The notes under the pieces are model-generated. The model did not search any database, was not told the origin of the DNA, and worked only from the letters and a program-made list of their open reading frames with translations. Shown in pieces: positions 53,492 to 60,720 of a DNA stretch of 64,000 nt (the stretch's first letter is position 1; every line of letters starts with the position of its first letter). The stretch is from Candidatus Sulfidibacterium hydrothermale (GTDB lineage Bacteria; Bacteroidota; Bacteroidia; Bacteroidales; F082). Made by a program: the position numbers and the translations under genes. The stretch is from the NCBI RefSeq assembly GCF_020149915.1, contig NZ_CP083760.1, forward strand, positions 2,976,001-3,040,000, read 5' to 3'.

Positions 53492-54484
53492 ATGGACTAC
53501 AGAAAATTTGGAAATACCGAACTCAATGTCAGTGTTATTGGTTTTGGATCGTGGGGAATTGGCGGACCGGCCATGGCCAAAGACCTTCCCATTGGCTGGG
53601 GAAATGTGGACGACCGTACTTCGGTACAAGCACTAAAAAAAGCCTTCGACCAGGGGATTAATTTCTACGACACGGCCGATATTTACGGCGTAGGCCATTC
53701 GGAAGAACTTATCGGAAAAACTTTCGGAAACCGGCAGGATGTAATCATTGCCAGCAAAGCAGGACACCTGATCAACGCGGAAGGAGACCTCTCGGTAAAC
53801 TATTCCAAATCGTATATTATTCAGGCCTGTGAAAAAAGCCTGAAACGGCTTCGCCGCGAAACCATCGATTATTACCAGCTCCATTCGGCACAGGTAAAAC
53901 ACCTGCAGCAAGGTGAATGTATTGAAGCGATGGAAACTTTGCAAAAAGCTGGAAAAATCAGATACTGGGGCGTATCACTCAACACTTTTCAACCGCAACC
54001 GGAAGCCGACTTTTTGATGCAACACCAGCTGGGAAATGGTTTTCAAATTGTTTTTAACCTTCTTAATCAGCGGGCACTTCCATTAATCCGGAAGGCTGCT
54101 GCCGCCGGCTACGGGATTATCGCCCGCATGCCGTTGCAGTTTGGATTGCTTACCGGAAAATTCAACAAAAACAGCCGGTTTGCAAAAAATGACCACCGGG
54201 TTTTCCGTCTCACTCCGGAGCTGCTGGAAAAAGCCGATCATCTTCTTCAAGAAGTATGGCAAAAAGCCAAAGAAAAGGGCATATCAAAAACGGCTTACAG
54301 CCTGAGTTTTTGCTATAGTTTTCCTGAAATATCCACGGTAATCCCGGGAATAAAAACGCCAGAACAGGTATTGTCTAATACCACGGGCATTGTTAAACTG
54401 TCTGATGAAGAAATTGCTTTTATGCAAAGACTTTACCAGGAAAAATTTACTGAACTGATTCAACTCATTGAAAAGAACGGTTAG
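53492..54484 (+). CDS. Aldo/keto reductase
   Basis: A 330-residue NADPH-dependent TIM-barrel oxidoreductase. The catalytic tetrad is visible: D60 and Y65 (DTADIYGVGHSE), K89 (IIASKAGH) and H131 (YYQLHSAQ). The C-terminal cofactor region STVIPGIKTPEQVLSN is present. The frame opens at 53426, but the conserved beginning MDYRKFGNTEL is at 53492. The alternative would add 22 residues that include a stretch overlapping the promoter. It belongs to the group acting on small aldehydes and ketones, with unknown substrate. No operon partners. Confidence 0.92.
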   Translation: MDYRKFGNTELNVSVIGFGSWGIGGPAMAKDLPIGWGNVDDRTSVQALKKAFDQGINFYDTADIYGVGHSEELIGKTFGNRQDVIIASKAGHLINAEGDLSVNYSKSYIIQACEKSLKRLRRETIDYYQLHSAQVKHLQQGECIEAMETLQKAGKIRYWGVSLNTFQPQPEADFLMQHQLGNGFQIVFNLLNQRALPLIRKAAAAGYGIIARMPLQFGLLTGKFNKNSRFAKNDHRVFRLTPELLEKADHLLQEVWQKAKEKGISKTAYSLSFCYSFPEISTVIPGIKTPEQVLSNTTGIVKLSDEEIAFMQRLYQEKFTELIQLIEKNG

Positions 54485-55303
54485 TTGGAAACAGGAAGGC
54501 AAAAGAAAGAAGCCGGAAGCGGGAAGTTGGAAGATGAATGACTTATTCCCATTTTGAGGCACTATCATTTGGTTTTGATGAGATACCAGCCTCTGAATAA
54601 ATTCAGAGCAATGGTAATAAGTCGTCCCTAGGGACTCCAAATATCACATCTTATCGGTGTTTGGGGGAGATTTCTTTGTCATTTGGTTTTTTGTTTTTTG
54701 GGATTTCCCACTTTAGGCATTTGAAGTATTTGAAGTACTTAAAGTTTGAAGTGAAAAGTACTTAAAATGAGAGATTCATATCTCGTGTTTGTAACTAAAT
54801 CCGAAGGGGTTGAATACCAGCCTCTGAATAAATTCAGCGTCAATGGTAATAAGTCGTCCCTACGGGACTCTAATGCATCACATTTTATTTGTATTTGTCC
54901 GCTAGAAGGCGCGCTTTGCGGCAATAAAAGAGATGAACCGGAAAATTCATCGTTTTGTATTTGGTATTTAGGAATTTTTTGTGATTTGTTTTTTTGTCTT
55001 TTGGAATTTCCCACTTTTGTCATTGGTCACTGGTCATTGGGAATGATGAACGATAAATGTAGAATGTTGAACCGATGAATGGGAAAGGGTCATTGGTGAT
55101 TAGTTGATTTTAAGTTATTTATGGTTTTGTATTCTGCGTTTAGGGTTTGGGATTTTTTTGTGATTTGTCTTTTTGTTTTTTCGGAATTTTCCCAACTTTA
55201 GGCATTGTGTGTAAGTGGTGAGAAATCTCCCGGAAAAAAGCCGGAAGGGCAAACCGTCTCTTTTCAGGTCGGGTAAGACCTGATAAGGTTACAGATACAT
55301 CTT
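54485..55303. repeat. Repeat-rich intergenic region
   Basis: About 820 bp without a gene. It holds two copies of a TACCAGCCTCTGAATAAATT repeat ending in GTCGTCCCTACGGGACTC (54584-54637 and 54815-54870), ATTGGTCATT-type T/G-rich tracts, and an imperfect CTTTTCAGGTC hairpin at 55260-55287. Confidence 0.7.
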
Positions 55304-55451
55304 GCGGCAGCAATAGCAGGCAGTAGCTGTACGAAAGGACGCCACAGCACCTGTTGGCAGGCGGAGGCGACCTGTGGAAGCCCCCGTACTGCTTACAGGG
55401 ACGTGAACGGCCTGAGTACACTACGCCGGATAGTGCGACCAGCCGCCCAAA
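55304..55451 (+). ncRNA. GC-rich RNA-like element, copy 1
   Basis: 148 nt of GC-rich sequence in an AT-richer surround. It shares block order with copy 2 at 60147-60294: GCGGCAG/ATAG at the 5' end, GGCGGAGGCG, GGAAGCCCCCG, ATAGTGCGACC, then a closing GCCGCCCAAATAA. The first and last blocks are complementary (GCGGC / GCCGC). This is what a conserved structured RNA looks like. It lies just beyond the stop codon of the convergent CoA-transferase gene. It may belong to a known Bacteroidota RNA motif, which I cannot confirm. Confidence 0.5.
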
Positions 55452-55464
55452 TAACAGAAAAAAC

Positions 55465-56811
55465 TTACCGCTTATTGGACCGGCGCCAAATTCGCAGTTT
55501 TTCGGCCTGTTGAATCAGGTCTTCCCTGAAATCGGGATGGGCAATACTGATGAGCTCTTCGGCGCGTTGCCACGTGGGTTTGGGTTTGAGTTTGACGGCG
55601 CCGAACTCGGTGACCACGTAATCGACCAGCTGCCGTGGAATGGTGACGATGCTGTGGGGTGCCAGTGCGGCCATGATGCGCGATTCGGTTTTGCCTTCGG
55701 CATTTTGGTAGGTGGAATTGAGACAAATGAAGCTTTTGCCGTTTTTGGACCACTGGCTGCCGAGGACAAAGTCGAACATGCCGCCGTTGCCCGAAACCTG
55801 ATACATGCCGAGGCTTTCGCCGTTGACCTGCGAGTACAAATCGACCTGCAGGGCGTTGTTGATGGAAACGAAATTGTCAAGCCGGGCAATGACGCGCGGG
55901 TCGTTGGTGTAGTTGGCCGGATAGGAAGCCAGGCCGGCGTTTTCGTGAATGAAATCGTACAGGCGCTGACTGCCGAGGGCAAAAGTATAAGGCACTTTAT
56001 GACGGTCGATGGCTTTTTTGGAACCATTCATCACGCCCGACTGAATCATGTCGATATAGGCATCGGAAAGCATTTCGGTATGACCGCCGAGGTTTTTCAG
56101 TCCCGACTGTGCTATTAACCGCCCGACAGCATTGGGAATACCGCCGATACCGAGTTGTACTACCGATTCGTCTTTGATAAACGGCAGAATGTTTTCGGCG
56201 ATTTTCAGGTCGGCTTCGGTAGGTTCGGCCGGAGGCATAGCGGCCAACACCTGCTCTTTGGGTGCTTCCACAATGGCGGTTACTTTTGCAATGTGTACCG
56301 ACTCTTCGTTGCCGCCGAAAGCCCGCGGCATGTTGGGATTGACTTCCACGATGACCACTTCGGACATTTCGATTTTGGCCATGGTTTCGGAATTTTGCAA
56401 TCCGAAGTTAAAATAACCGTTTTTGTCCATGGGCGTGGTTTGCAAAATGGTTACCTGCCGCCGCGGACGGGCCAGCCCTTCGCGGTAGTAGCGGGGTGCC
56501 AGATGGTAAATGATGGGCGAATAAAATCCCAGTCCGTACTGTTTTTGCATCACGCGGTTGATTTTGCTGAAATGCCAGTCCATGTACGTAAAAGCCTGGG
56601 GGAATTTCACTGTTTCGGGTACCGGCGGGACGGTGGTAACAGCATAGATGAGCACATCCTGTAGTTCGTTGTGCCGTGCGGCCAGTGCTTTGTCGCACAA
56701 CACCGGTTTTCCGTTAAAGGCGCCGTATTCTACACGGTCGCCCGATTTAACAAGTTGTACTGCCTTTTCGGCCGTTGTCAGCTTTTGCTGGTAATCTTTC
56801 TGTATATCCAT
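55465..56811 (-). CDS. Acyl-CoA:acetate CoA-transferase/hydrolase family protein
   Basis: A 448-residue class I CoA-transferase with both halves in one chain. [10 protein letters not shown] (CoA-binding glycine loop, residues 221-230) is followed by the catalytic Glu E246 in [14 protein letters not shown]. The C-terminal part contains [23 protein letters not shown] and [15 protein letters not shown]. It resembles butyryl-CoA:acetate and 4-hydroxybutyrate CoA-transferases of fermenters; the exact acyl group is not determined. It is monocistronic, with a perfect 16-bp palindrome over the expected transcription start, hinting at repressor control. Confidence 0.9.
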   Translation of the reverse strand: MDIQKDYQQKLTTAEKAVQLVKSGDRVEYGAFNGKPVLCDKALAARHNELQDVLIYAVTTVPPVPETVKFPQAFTYMDWHFSKINRVMQKQYGLGFYSPIIYHLAPRYYREGLARPRRQVTILQTTPMDKNGYFNFGLQNSETMAKIEMSEVVIVEVNPNMPRAFGGNEESVHIAKVTAIVEAPKEQVLAAMPPAEPTEADLKIAENILPFIKDESVVQLGIGGIPNAVGRLIAQSGLKNLGGHTEMLSDAYIDMIQSGVMNGSKKAIDRHKVPYTFALGSQRLYDFIHENAGLASYPANYTNDPRVIARLDNFVSINNALQVDLYSQVNGESLGMYQVSGNGGMFDFVLGSQWSKNGKSFICLNSTYQNAEGKTESRIMAALAPHSIVTIPRQLVDYVVTEFGAVKLKPKPTWQRAEELISIAHPDFREDLIQQAEKLRIWRRSNKR

Positions 56812-56836
56812 TGTTCTGTCGTTTAAAAATCAAATT

Positions 56837-56852
56837 ATTACGCATGCGTAAT
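56837..56852. promoter_or_regulatory. Perfect 16-bp palindrome, candidate operator
   Basis: ATTACGCATGCGTAAT is perfectly self-complementary. It lies 26 nt before the CoA-transferase ATG and 6 nt downstream of the -7 box, covering the likely transcription start, as repressor operators do. Confidence 0.5.
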
Positions 56853-56857
56853 ATCAG

Positions 56858-56865
56858 CAAATTTA
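56858..56865 (-). promoter_or_regulatory. Promoter -7 box of the CoA-transferase gene
   Basis: The minus strand reads TAAATTTG (TAnnTTTG), 47 nt before the ATG. The rest of the 320-bp gap to the peroxiredoxin gene shows no gene. Confidence 0.5.
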
Positions 56866-57090
56866 TAAAAAGCCCGGAAAGATTCTCGTTGTTTTTAGGG
56901 TTTTTTAAGAAACCTTTTTAAAGATGGCGGATAAAATTATTTTATACGATTAAACGAAAATGGTACATAAATGGCACATAATCTTTGTTAAGATACTGAT
57001 AATGATTTTTCTGGCTCACCGGCAAAAAAGTTTTCGGGCTTTAATTTGGATTGTTTCCTGTGCTTATTTAAAATAATTCAAAATTATTCG

Positions 57091-57098
57091 TACCTTTG
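57091..57098 (+). promoter_or_regulatory. Promoter -7 box of the peroxiredoxin gene
   Basis: TACCTTTG (TAnnTTTG) lies 35 nt before the ATG. Confidence 0.6.
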
Positions 57099-57133
57099 CA
57101 CACATAAAAATAATTATTAAAAAACAGTGTATT

Positions 57134-57766
57134 ATGTCAGTATTAGTTGGAAAAAAAGCGCCTTTATTTGAGGCAACAGCCGTGGTAAACGGTGGTGAAT
57201 TTGTAGAGAAATTTTCGCTGGAACAGTATATCGGAAAAAAACATGTTATCTTTTTCTTTTACCCGTTGGATTTTACCTTTGTATGTCCTACGGAAATCCT
57301 GGCTTTCCAGGAAAAGATGGAAGAATTTGAAAAACGCAATGTGGCTGTAGTCGGTTGTTCTGTGGACTCGGCTTACTCGCACTGGGCCTGGCTGAACACC
57401 GAGAAAAACGACGGCGGTATCAAAGGGGTAAAATTCCCGTTGGTTTCGGACCTGTCGAAAACTATCTCGGAAAATTATGATGTGCTGGCCGGTGAGTACG
57501 ATTACAACGAGGAAGGCGAAATGGTATTTCACGGCGAAGCCGTCGCTTATCGCGGATTGTTTTTGATTGACAAACAGGGGGTTGTGCGTCATCAGATAGT
57601 AAACGACCTGCCGCTGGGCCGCAGCATTGACGAAGCCCTGCGTATGGTGGATGCATTGCAGTTTTTTGAAGAGCACGGCGAAGTTTGCCCGGCCAACTGG
57701 AAACCCGGCGACGAAGCCATGGAAGCCACCCACGAAGGAGTTGCCCAGTATTTGAGCCATCACTAA
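57134..57766 (+). CDS. Typical 2-Cys peroxiredoxin (AhpC/Prx1 type)
   Basis: A 210-residue thiol peroxidase that reduces hydrogen peroxide and organic hydroperoxides in the cytoplasm. The peroxidatic Cys is C51 in PLDFTFVCPTEI and the resolving Cys is C185 in EVCPANWKPG. The C-terminal tail after it (about 25 residues) is of the length seen in overoxidation-sensitive Prx1 proteins, though a clear YF motif is not evident. Single gene with promoter and terminator. The thioredoxin reductase at 4846-5778 could supply its electrons through thioredoxin. Confidence 0.95.
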   Translation: MSVLVGKKAPLFEATAVVNGGEFVEKFSLEQYIGKKHVIFFFYPLDFTFVCPTEILAFQEKMEEFEKRNVAVVGCSVDSAYSHWAWLNTEKNDGGIKGVKFPLVSDLSKTISENYDVLAGEYDYNEEGEMVFHGEAVAYRGLFLIDKQGVVRHQIVNDLPLGRSIDEALRMVDALQFFEEHGEVCPANWKPGDEAMEATHEGVAQYLSHH

Positions 57767-57795
57767 AAACAACTTAAACCGTTTTTACATTTTCT

Positions 57796-57834
57796 AAAAA
57801 AAGGCTGTCTGCCAAAGGGTGGACGGCCTTTTTT
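57796..57834 (+). terminator. Terminator of the peroxiredoxin gene
   Basis: The AAAAAGGC-TGTC / GGAC-GGCCTTTTTT stem is followed by a T-run. Confidence 0.85.
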
Positions 57835-57909
57835 GCAGGATGTTGTTTCGGTATGTCAGCAAACTGTTTCGGACCTTCCCGAAAGGAATACAACAAAACG
57901 CTTTTTCCC

Positions 57910-57917
57910 TACCTTTG
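57910..57917 (+). promoter_or_regulatory. Promoter -7 box of dxs
   Basis: TACCTTTG (TAnnTTTG) ends only 6 nt before the ATG at 57924. The frame opens earlier (57819), but this box makes a start upstream of 57924 unlikely and implies an almost leaderless mRNA. Confidence 0.55.
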
Positions 57918-57923
57918 CCTGCC

Positions 57924-59699
57924 ATGAAAATGCAGAAACCAAAACCGGGATCTTTGCTTGCCTCTGTCCGTACGCCGGCCGACCTGAAAAAGCTGAGCCG
58001 TAAACAATTGCCGCAACTGGCAGAAGAGCTGCGCAATTTTATTTTGGATGTGGTTTCGGTACATCCCGGACATTTGGGTTCCAGTCTGGGCGTCGTGGAA
58101 CTTTCCATTGCCCTGCATTACGTTTTCAACACGCCGTACGACCGGCTCATCTGGGATGTGGGCCATCAGGCGTATGCGCACAAAATCCTTACCGGCCGGC
58201 GCGATGCATTTCACACGCTACGTCAGCTTGGCGGCATCAGCGGCTTTCCGTCACTGAGCGAAAACGAATACGACACTTTCGGTACCGGACATGCTTCCAC
58301 TTCCATTTCGGCAGCACTCGGCATGGCCACTGCGTCGGTGCTGAAAGGCGAAAAAGACCGTCACCACATTGCTGTTATCGGCGACGGCGCCATGACCGGC
58401 GGCATGGCCATCGAAGGATTAAACAACGCCGGAGCATCGCACGCCAACCTGCTCATCATCCTGAACGACAACGGCATTGCCATCGACAAAAATACCGGTG
58501 TGATGAAAGAAGCCTTTTTGCGCAGCAGTCATCTTTTTGAAGCTTTTCACTTTCATTATTTTGGTCCGGTGGATGGTAATGACATTCCGCAATTACTTGA
58601 TGCACTGGAAGAAACAAAAAAGCAAAAAGGGCCTAAACTGCTGCATATTATCACCACCAAAGGCAAAGGGTTTCGGGAAGCCGAAAAAAAGCAGACGCTT
58701 TTTCATGCACCGGGCCGTTTCGACCGGAATACGGGCGCTCTGATTGCCGAAGACCCTGAAAACCGCATCACCTATCAGGAAGTGTACGGTCGTACCCTGC
58801 TCGAGCTGGCCGAAAAAAACAAAAAAATTGTGGCCGTTACCCCGGCCATGCCTTCGGGTTCGGCTTTAACTTTTATGATGGAAAAATTTCCCGAACGGGT
58901 TTTTGATACAGGCATTGCCGAACAACATGCGGTTACTTTTTCGGCCGGACTGGCAGCTGCCGATTACACGCCTTTCTGCACCATCTATTCCACTTTTTTG
59001 CAGCGGGCTTACGACCAGGTGATTCACGATGTAGCCCTGCAAAAACTGCCGGTGGTTTTCGGCATCGACCGGGCCGGACTGGTGGGCGCCGACGGCGCCA
59101 CCCATCACGGCGTTTTTGACCTGGCTTTTTTGAACAGCATTCCCGATATGGTGGTGGCAGCGCCCATGAACGAAACGGAACTGCGGCAGATGATGTTTAC
59201 CGCCTCGCAATACAAAGCAGGACCATTTGCTATCCGTTATCCGCGTGGTTACGGATTTATGAAAGCCAGCGAATGGAAACAACCGTTTGAAACCCTGCCC
59301 GTTGGGAAAGGAAGGCAGGTTAAAGAAGGTGAAAATATAGCCCTTGTCTGTATCGGGCAGCCCGGAAACTTTGCGCTGGAAGCAGCCCGCCAGTTGGAAA
59401 AAGAAAACATCCGTCCGGCTGTTTTCGACCTGCGGTTTCTGAAGCCGCTGGATGAAGCGTTGCTGCACACTGTTTTCCGGCAATATCCGTTTATCCTCAC
59501 CATAGAAGACGGCGTTATGCAGGGCGGACTGGCCTCGGCCATCGCTTCTTTTGCCGTGGCCAACGGCTACACCAACCCCATAAAAAGCCTCGGCGTTCCC
59601 GACCGCTTCATTCCGCACGGCAGCAAATCGGACCTTTACCGGCTTTGCGGTTTTGATGTGGAAGGCATTGTCGGGGCAGTGAAGGAGATGGTTGGTTAA
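57924..59699 (+). CDS. dxs: 1-deoxy-D-xylulose-5-phosphate synthase
   Basis: A 591-residue thiamine-diphosphate enzyme joining pyruvate and glyceraldehyde 3-phosphate. The product enters the MEP isoprenoid pathway and also thiamine and pyridoxal phosphate synthesis. The N-terminus is LKKLSRKQLPQLAEELRNFI. DVGHQAYAHKILTGRRD and the GDGAMTGGMAIEGLNNAG metal/ThDP motif follow. The transketolase-type middle domain has VFDTGIAEQHAVTFSAGLA, and the C-terminal domain is complete. Starts at 57924 and 57930 are both possible. Its presence next to a mevalonate operon 36 kb away is unusual. It stands alone, followed by repeats. Confidence 0.94.
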   Translation: MKMQKPKPGSLLASVRTPADLKKLSRKQLPQLAEELRNFILDVVSVHPGHLGSSLGVVELSIALHYVFNTPYDRLIWDVGHQAYAHKILTGRRDAFHTLRQLGGISGFPSLSENEYDTFGTGHASTSISAALGMATASVLKGEKDRHHIAVIGDGAMTGGMAIEGLNNAGASHANLLIILNDNGIAIDKNTGVMKEAFLRSSHLFEAFHFHYFGPVDGNDIPQLLDALEETKKQKGPKLLHIITTKGKGFREAEKKQTLFHAPGRFDRNTGALIAEDPENRITYQEVYGRTLLELAEKNKKIVAVTPAMPSGSALTFMMEKFPERVFDTGIAEQHAVTFSAGLAAADYTPFCTIYSTFLQRAYDQVIHDVALQKLPVVFGIDRAGLVGADGATHHGVFDLAFLNSIPDMVVAAPMNETELRQMMFTASQYKAGPFAIRYPRGYGFMKASEWKQPFETLPVGKGRQVKEGENIALVCIGQPGNFALEAARQLEKENIRPAVFDLRFLKPLDEALLHTVFRQYPFILTIEDGVMQGGLASAIASFAVANGYTNPIKSLGVPDRFIPHGSKSDLYRLCGFDVEGIVGAVKEMVG

Positions 59700-60146
59700 T
59701 GAAAGTCGAAGTTGAGAAATGAGATGGCTACCTTTCAGGTCGAGTCGTCTCTTTTCAGGTCGAACCAGACCTGAAAAGTGGAGACCGTGGAACTTTGATG
59801 AGAAAAGTTTTTTTAGCTCAACCTTTCAAGTCTGATTCGACTTGAAAGGTTACTTTAAAAAAAATAGTTTCCTTCGTACGCCTTTGTGGTAAAAGAAACC
59901 ACGAAAGAACACAAGTGTATCACAAAGGAACATAAAGGAATGTGTAGGCGAAAGGGCGAAAACAAAAATCAGCCGATTTGTCATACTGAACACCGTGAAG
60001 TATCTCTCTTATGATATTGTGATTATTTTTGAGATCCTTCGCTTCGCTCAGGACGACAAGAAATACGGATAAAATATTAAAGATTAATACAATACAATCA
60101 AAATCTAACATCTTCCATCCTCACATCCAAACATCTCCATCCTTAC
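59700..60146. repeat. Intergenic hairpins and dispersed repeats
   Basis: No gene. It contains two CTTTTCAGGTC-type hairpins (59751-59778, and the CCTTTCAAGTC form at 59820-59851), a CTTTGTGGT/ACCACGAAAG repeat near 59880-59935, a divergent inverted-repeat element of the CTGAACG family (59979-60058) and an inverted GATG tract (CATCC-rich, 60105-60145). Confidence 0.7.
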
Positions 60147-60294
60147 TGCGCCAGGGATAGAGTGGAATAGCCCGCAGGGCCGGGGCGGCATGGAAGCCGG
60201 CGGAGGCGGGGCGACCAACGGAAGCCCCCGCAAACGACTTGGCTGACACCGCCCCGGACCGAGGACTATGAGCGACGACCCGCCCGGGCGCCCA
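60147..60294 (+). ncRNA. GC-rich RNA-like element, copy 2
   Basis: 148 nt, the same length and strand as copy 1 at 55304-55451. TGCGCCAGGGATAGAG opens it and GGGCGCCCATAAAA closes it; GCGCC and GGCGC can pair. The inner blocks GGCGGAGGCG and GGAAGCCCCCG are shared with copy 1. No open frame. It lies between dxs and the cobalamin riboswitch. Confidence 0.5.
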
Positions 60295-60435
60295 TAAAAA
60301 TCAAACCAGCATCTTTGTTTTGCAACACATTAATTTTCAGTTATTTATTTTAACAATAGACTTCTTAAAAAAAGTCGTGTTCATTTCTTCGTTAATAACT
60401 GCCCGGGGATTTTCGGTTTTGTAAAAGGATAAAAG

Positions 60436-60615
60436 ATATTTTTAACCTGCAAATTTGATGTAAGGGAATCCTGTGAAAATCAGGAGCTGTCCCCGCAGCC
60501 GTAATTCCGACTCTGTTTTTTGCAGAGTAGTATGCTTTTTGAACCACGCCACTGTCCGCCGGCCGGCGGATGGGAAGGCAAAAAAAGCCGGAAGAGCCGG
60601 AAGACCTGTCATTTT
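60436..60615 (+). promoter_or_regulatory. Cobalamin riboswitch ahead of nrdDG
   Basis: It shows the conserved pieces in order: GTAAGGGAATCC, GTGAAAATC, a B12-box core GAGCTGTCCCCGCAGCCGTAA (about 60484-60503), a variable stem with TCTGTTTTTTGCAGA, CCACGCCACTG, GGATGGGAAGGC and the closing GGAAGACCTGTC. These match the cobalamin riboswitch consensus closely. No clear terminator follows within the about 100 nt before the nrdD ATG, so control by access to the start region is likely. B12 binding would lower expression of the B12-independent reductase. Confidence 0.88.
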
Positions 60616-60720
60616 TGCCATCATTTCGTAGCTTTCGGGTGAAAAAGCGAAGAAAGACTGATCACCTTTCTGGAATTTTATCCTGTGCTACCATTAATTG
60701 TTTAACCAAAATTTAATGCT

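Noticed and set aside
55354-56118. 254-codon open frame antisense to the CoA-transferase gene
   Set aside because: It is a shadow in GC-rich coding DNA and in the RNA-like element. No domain; the sense gene has all family motifs.
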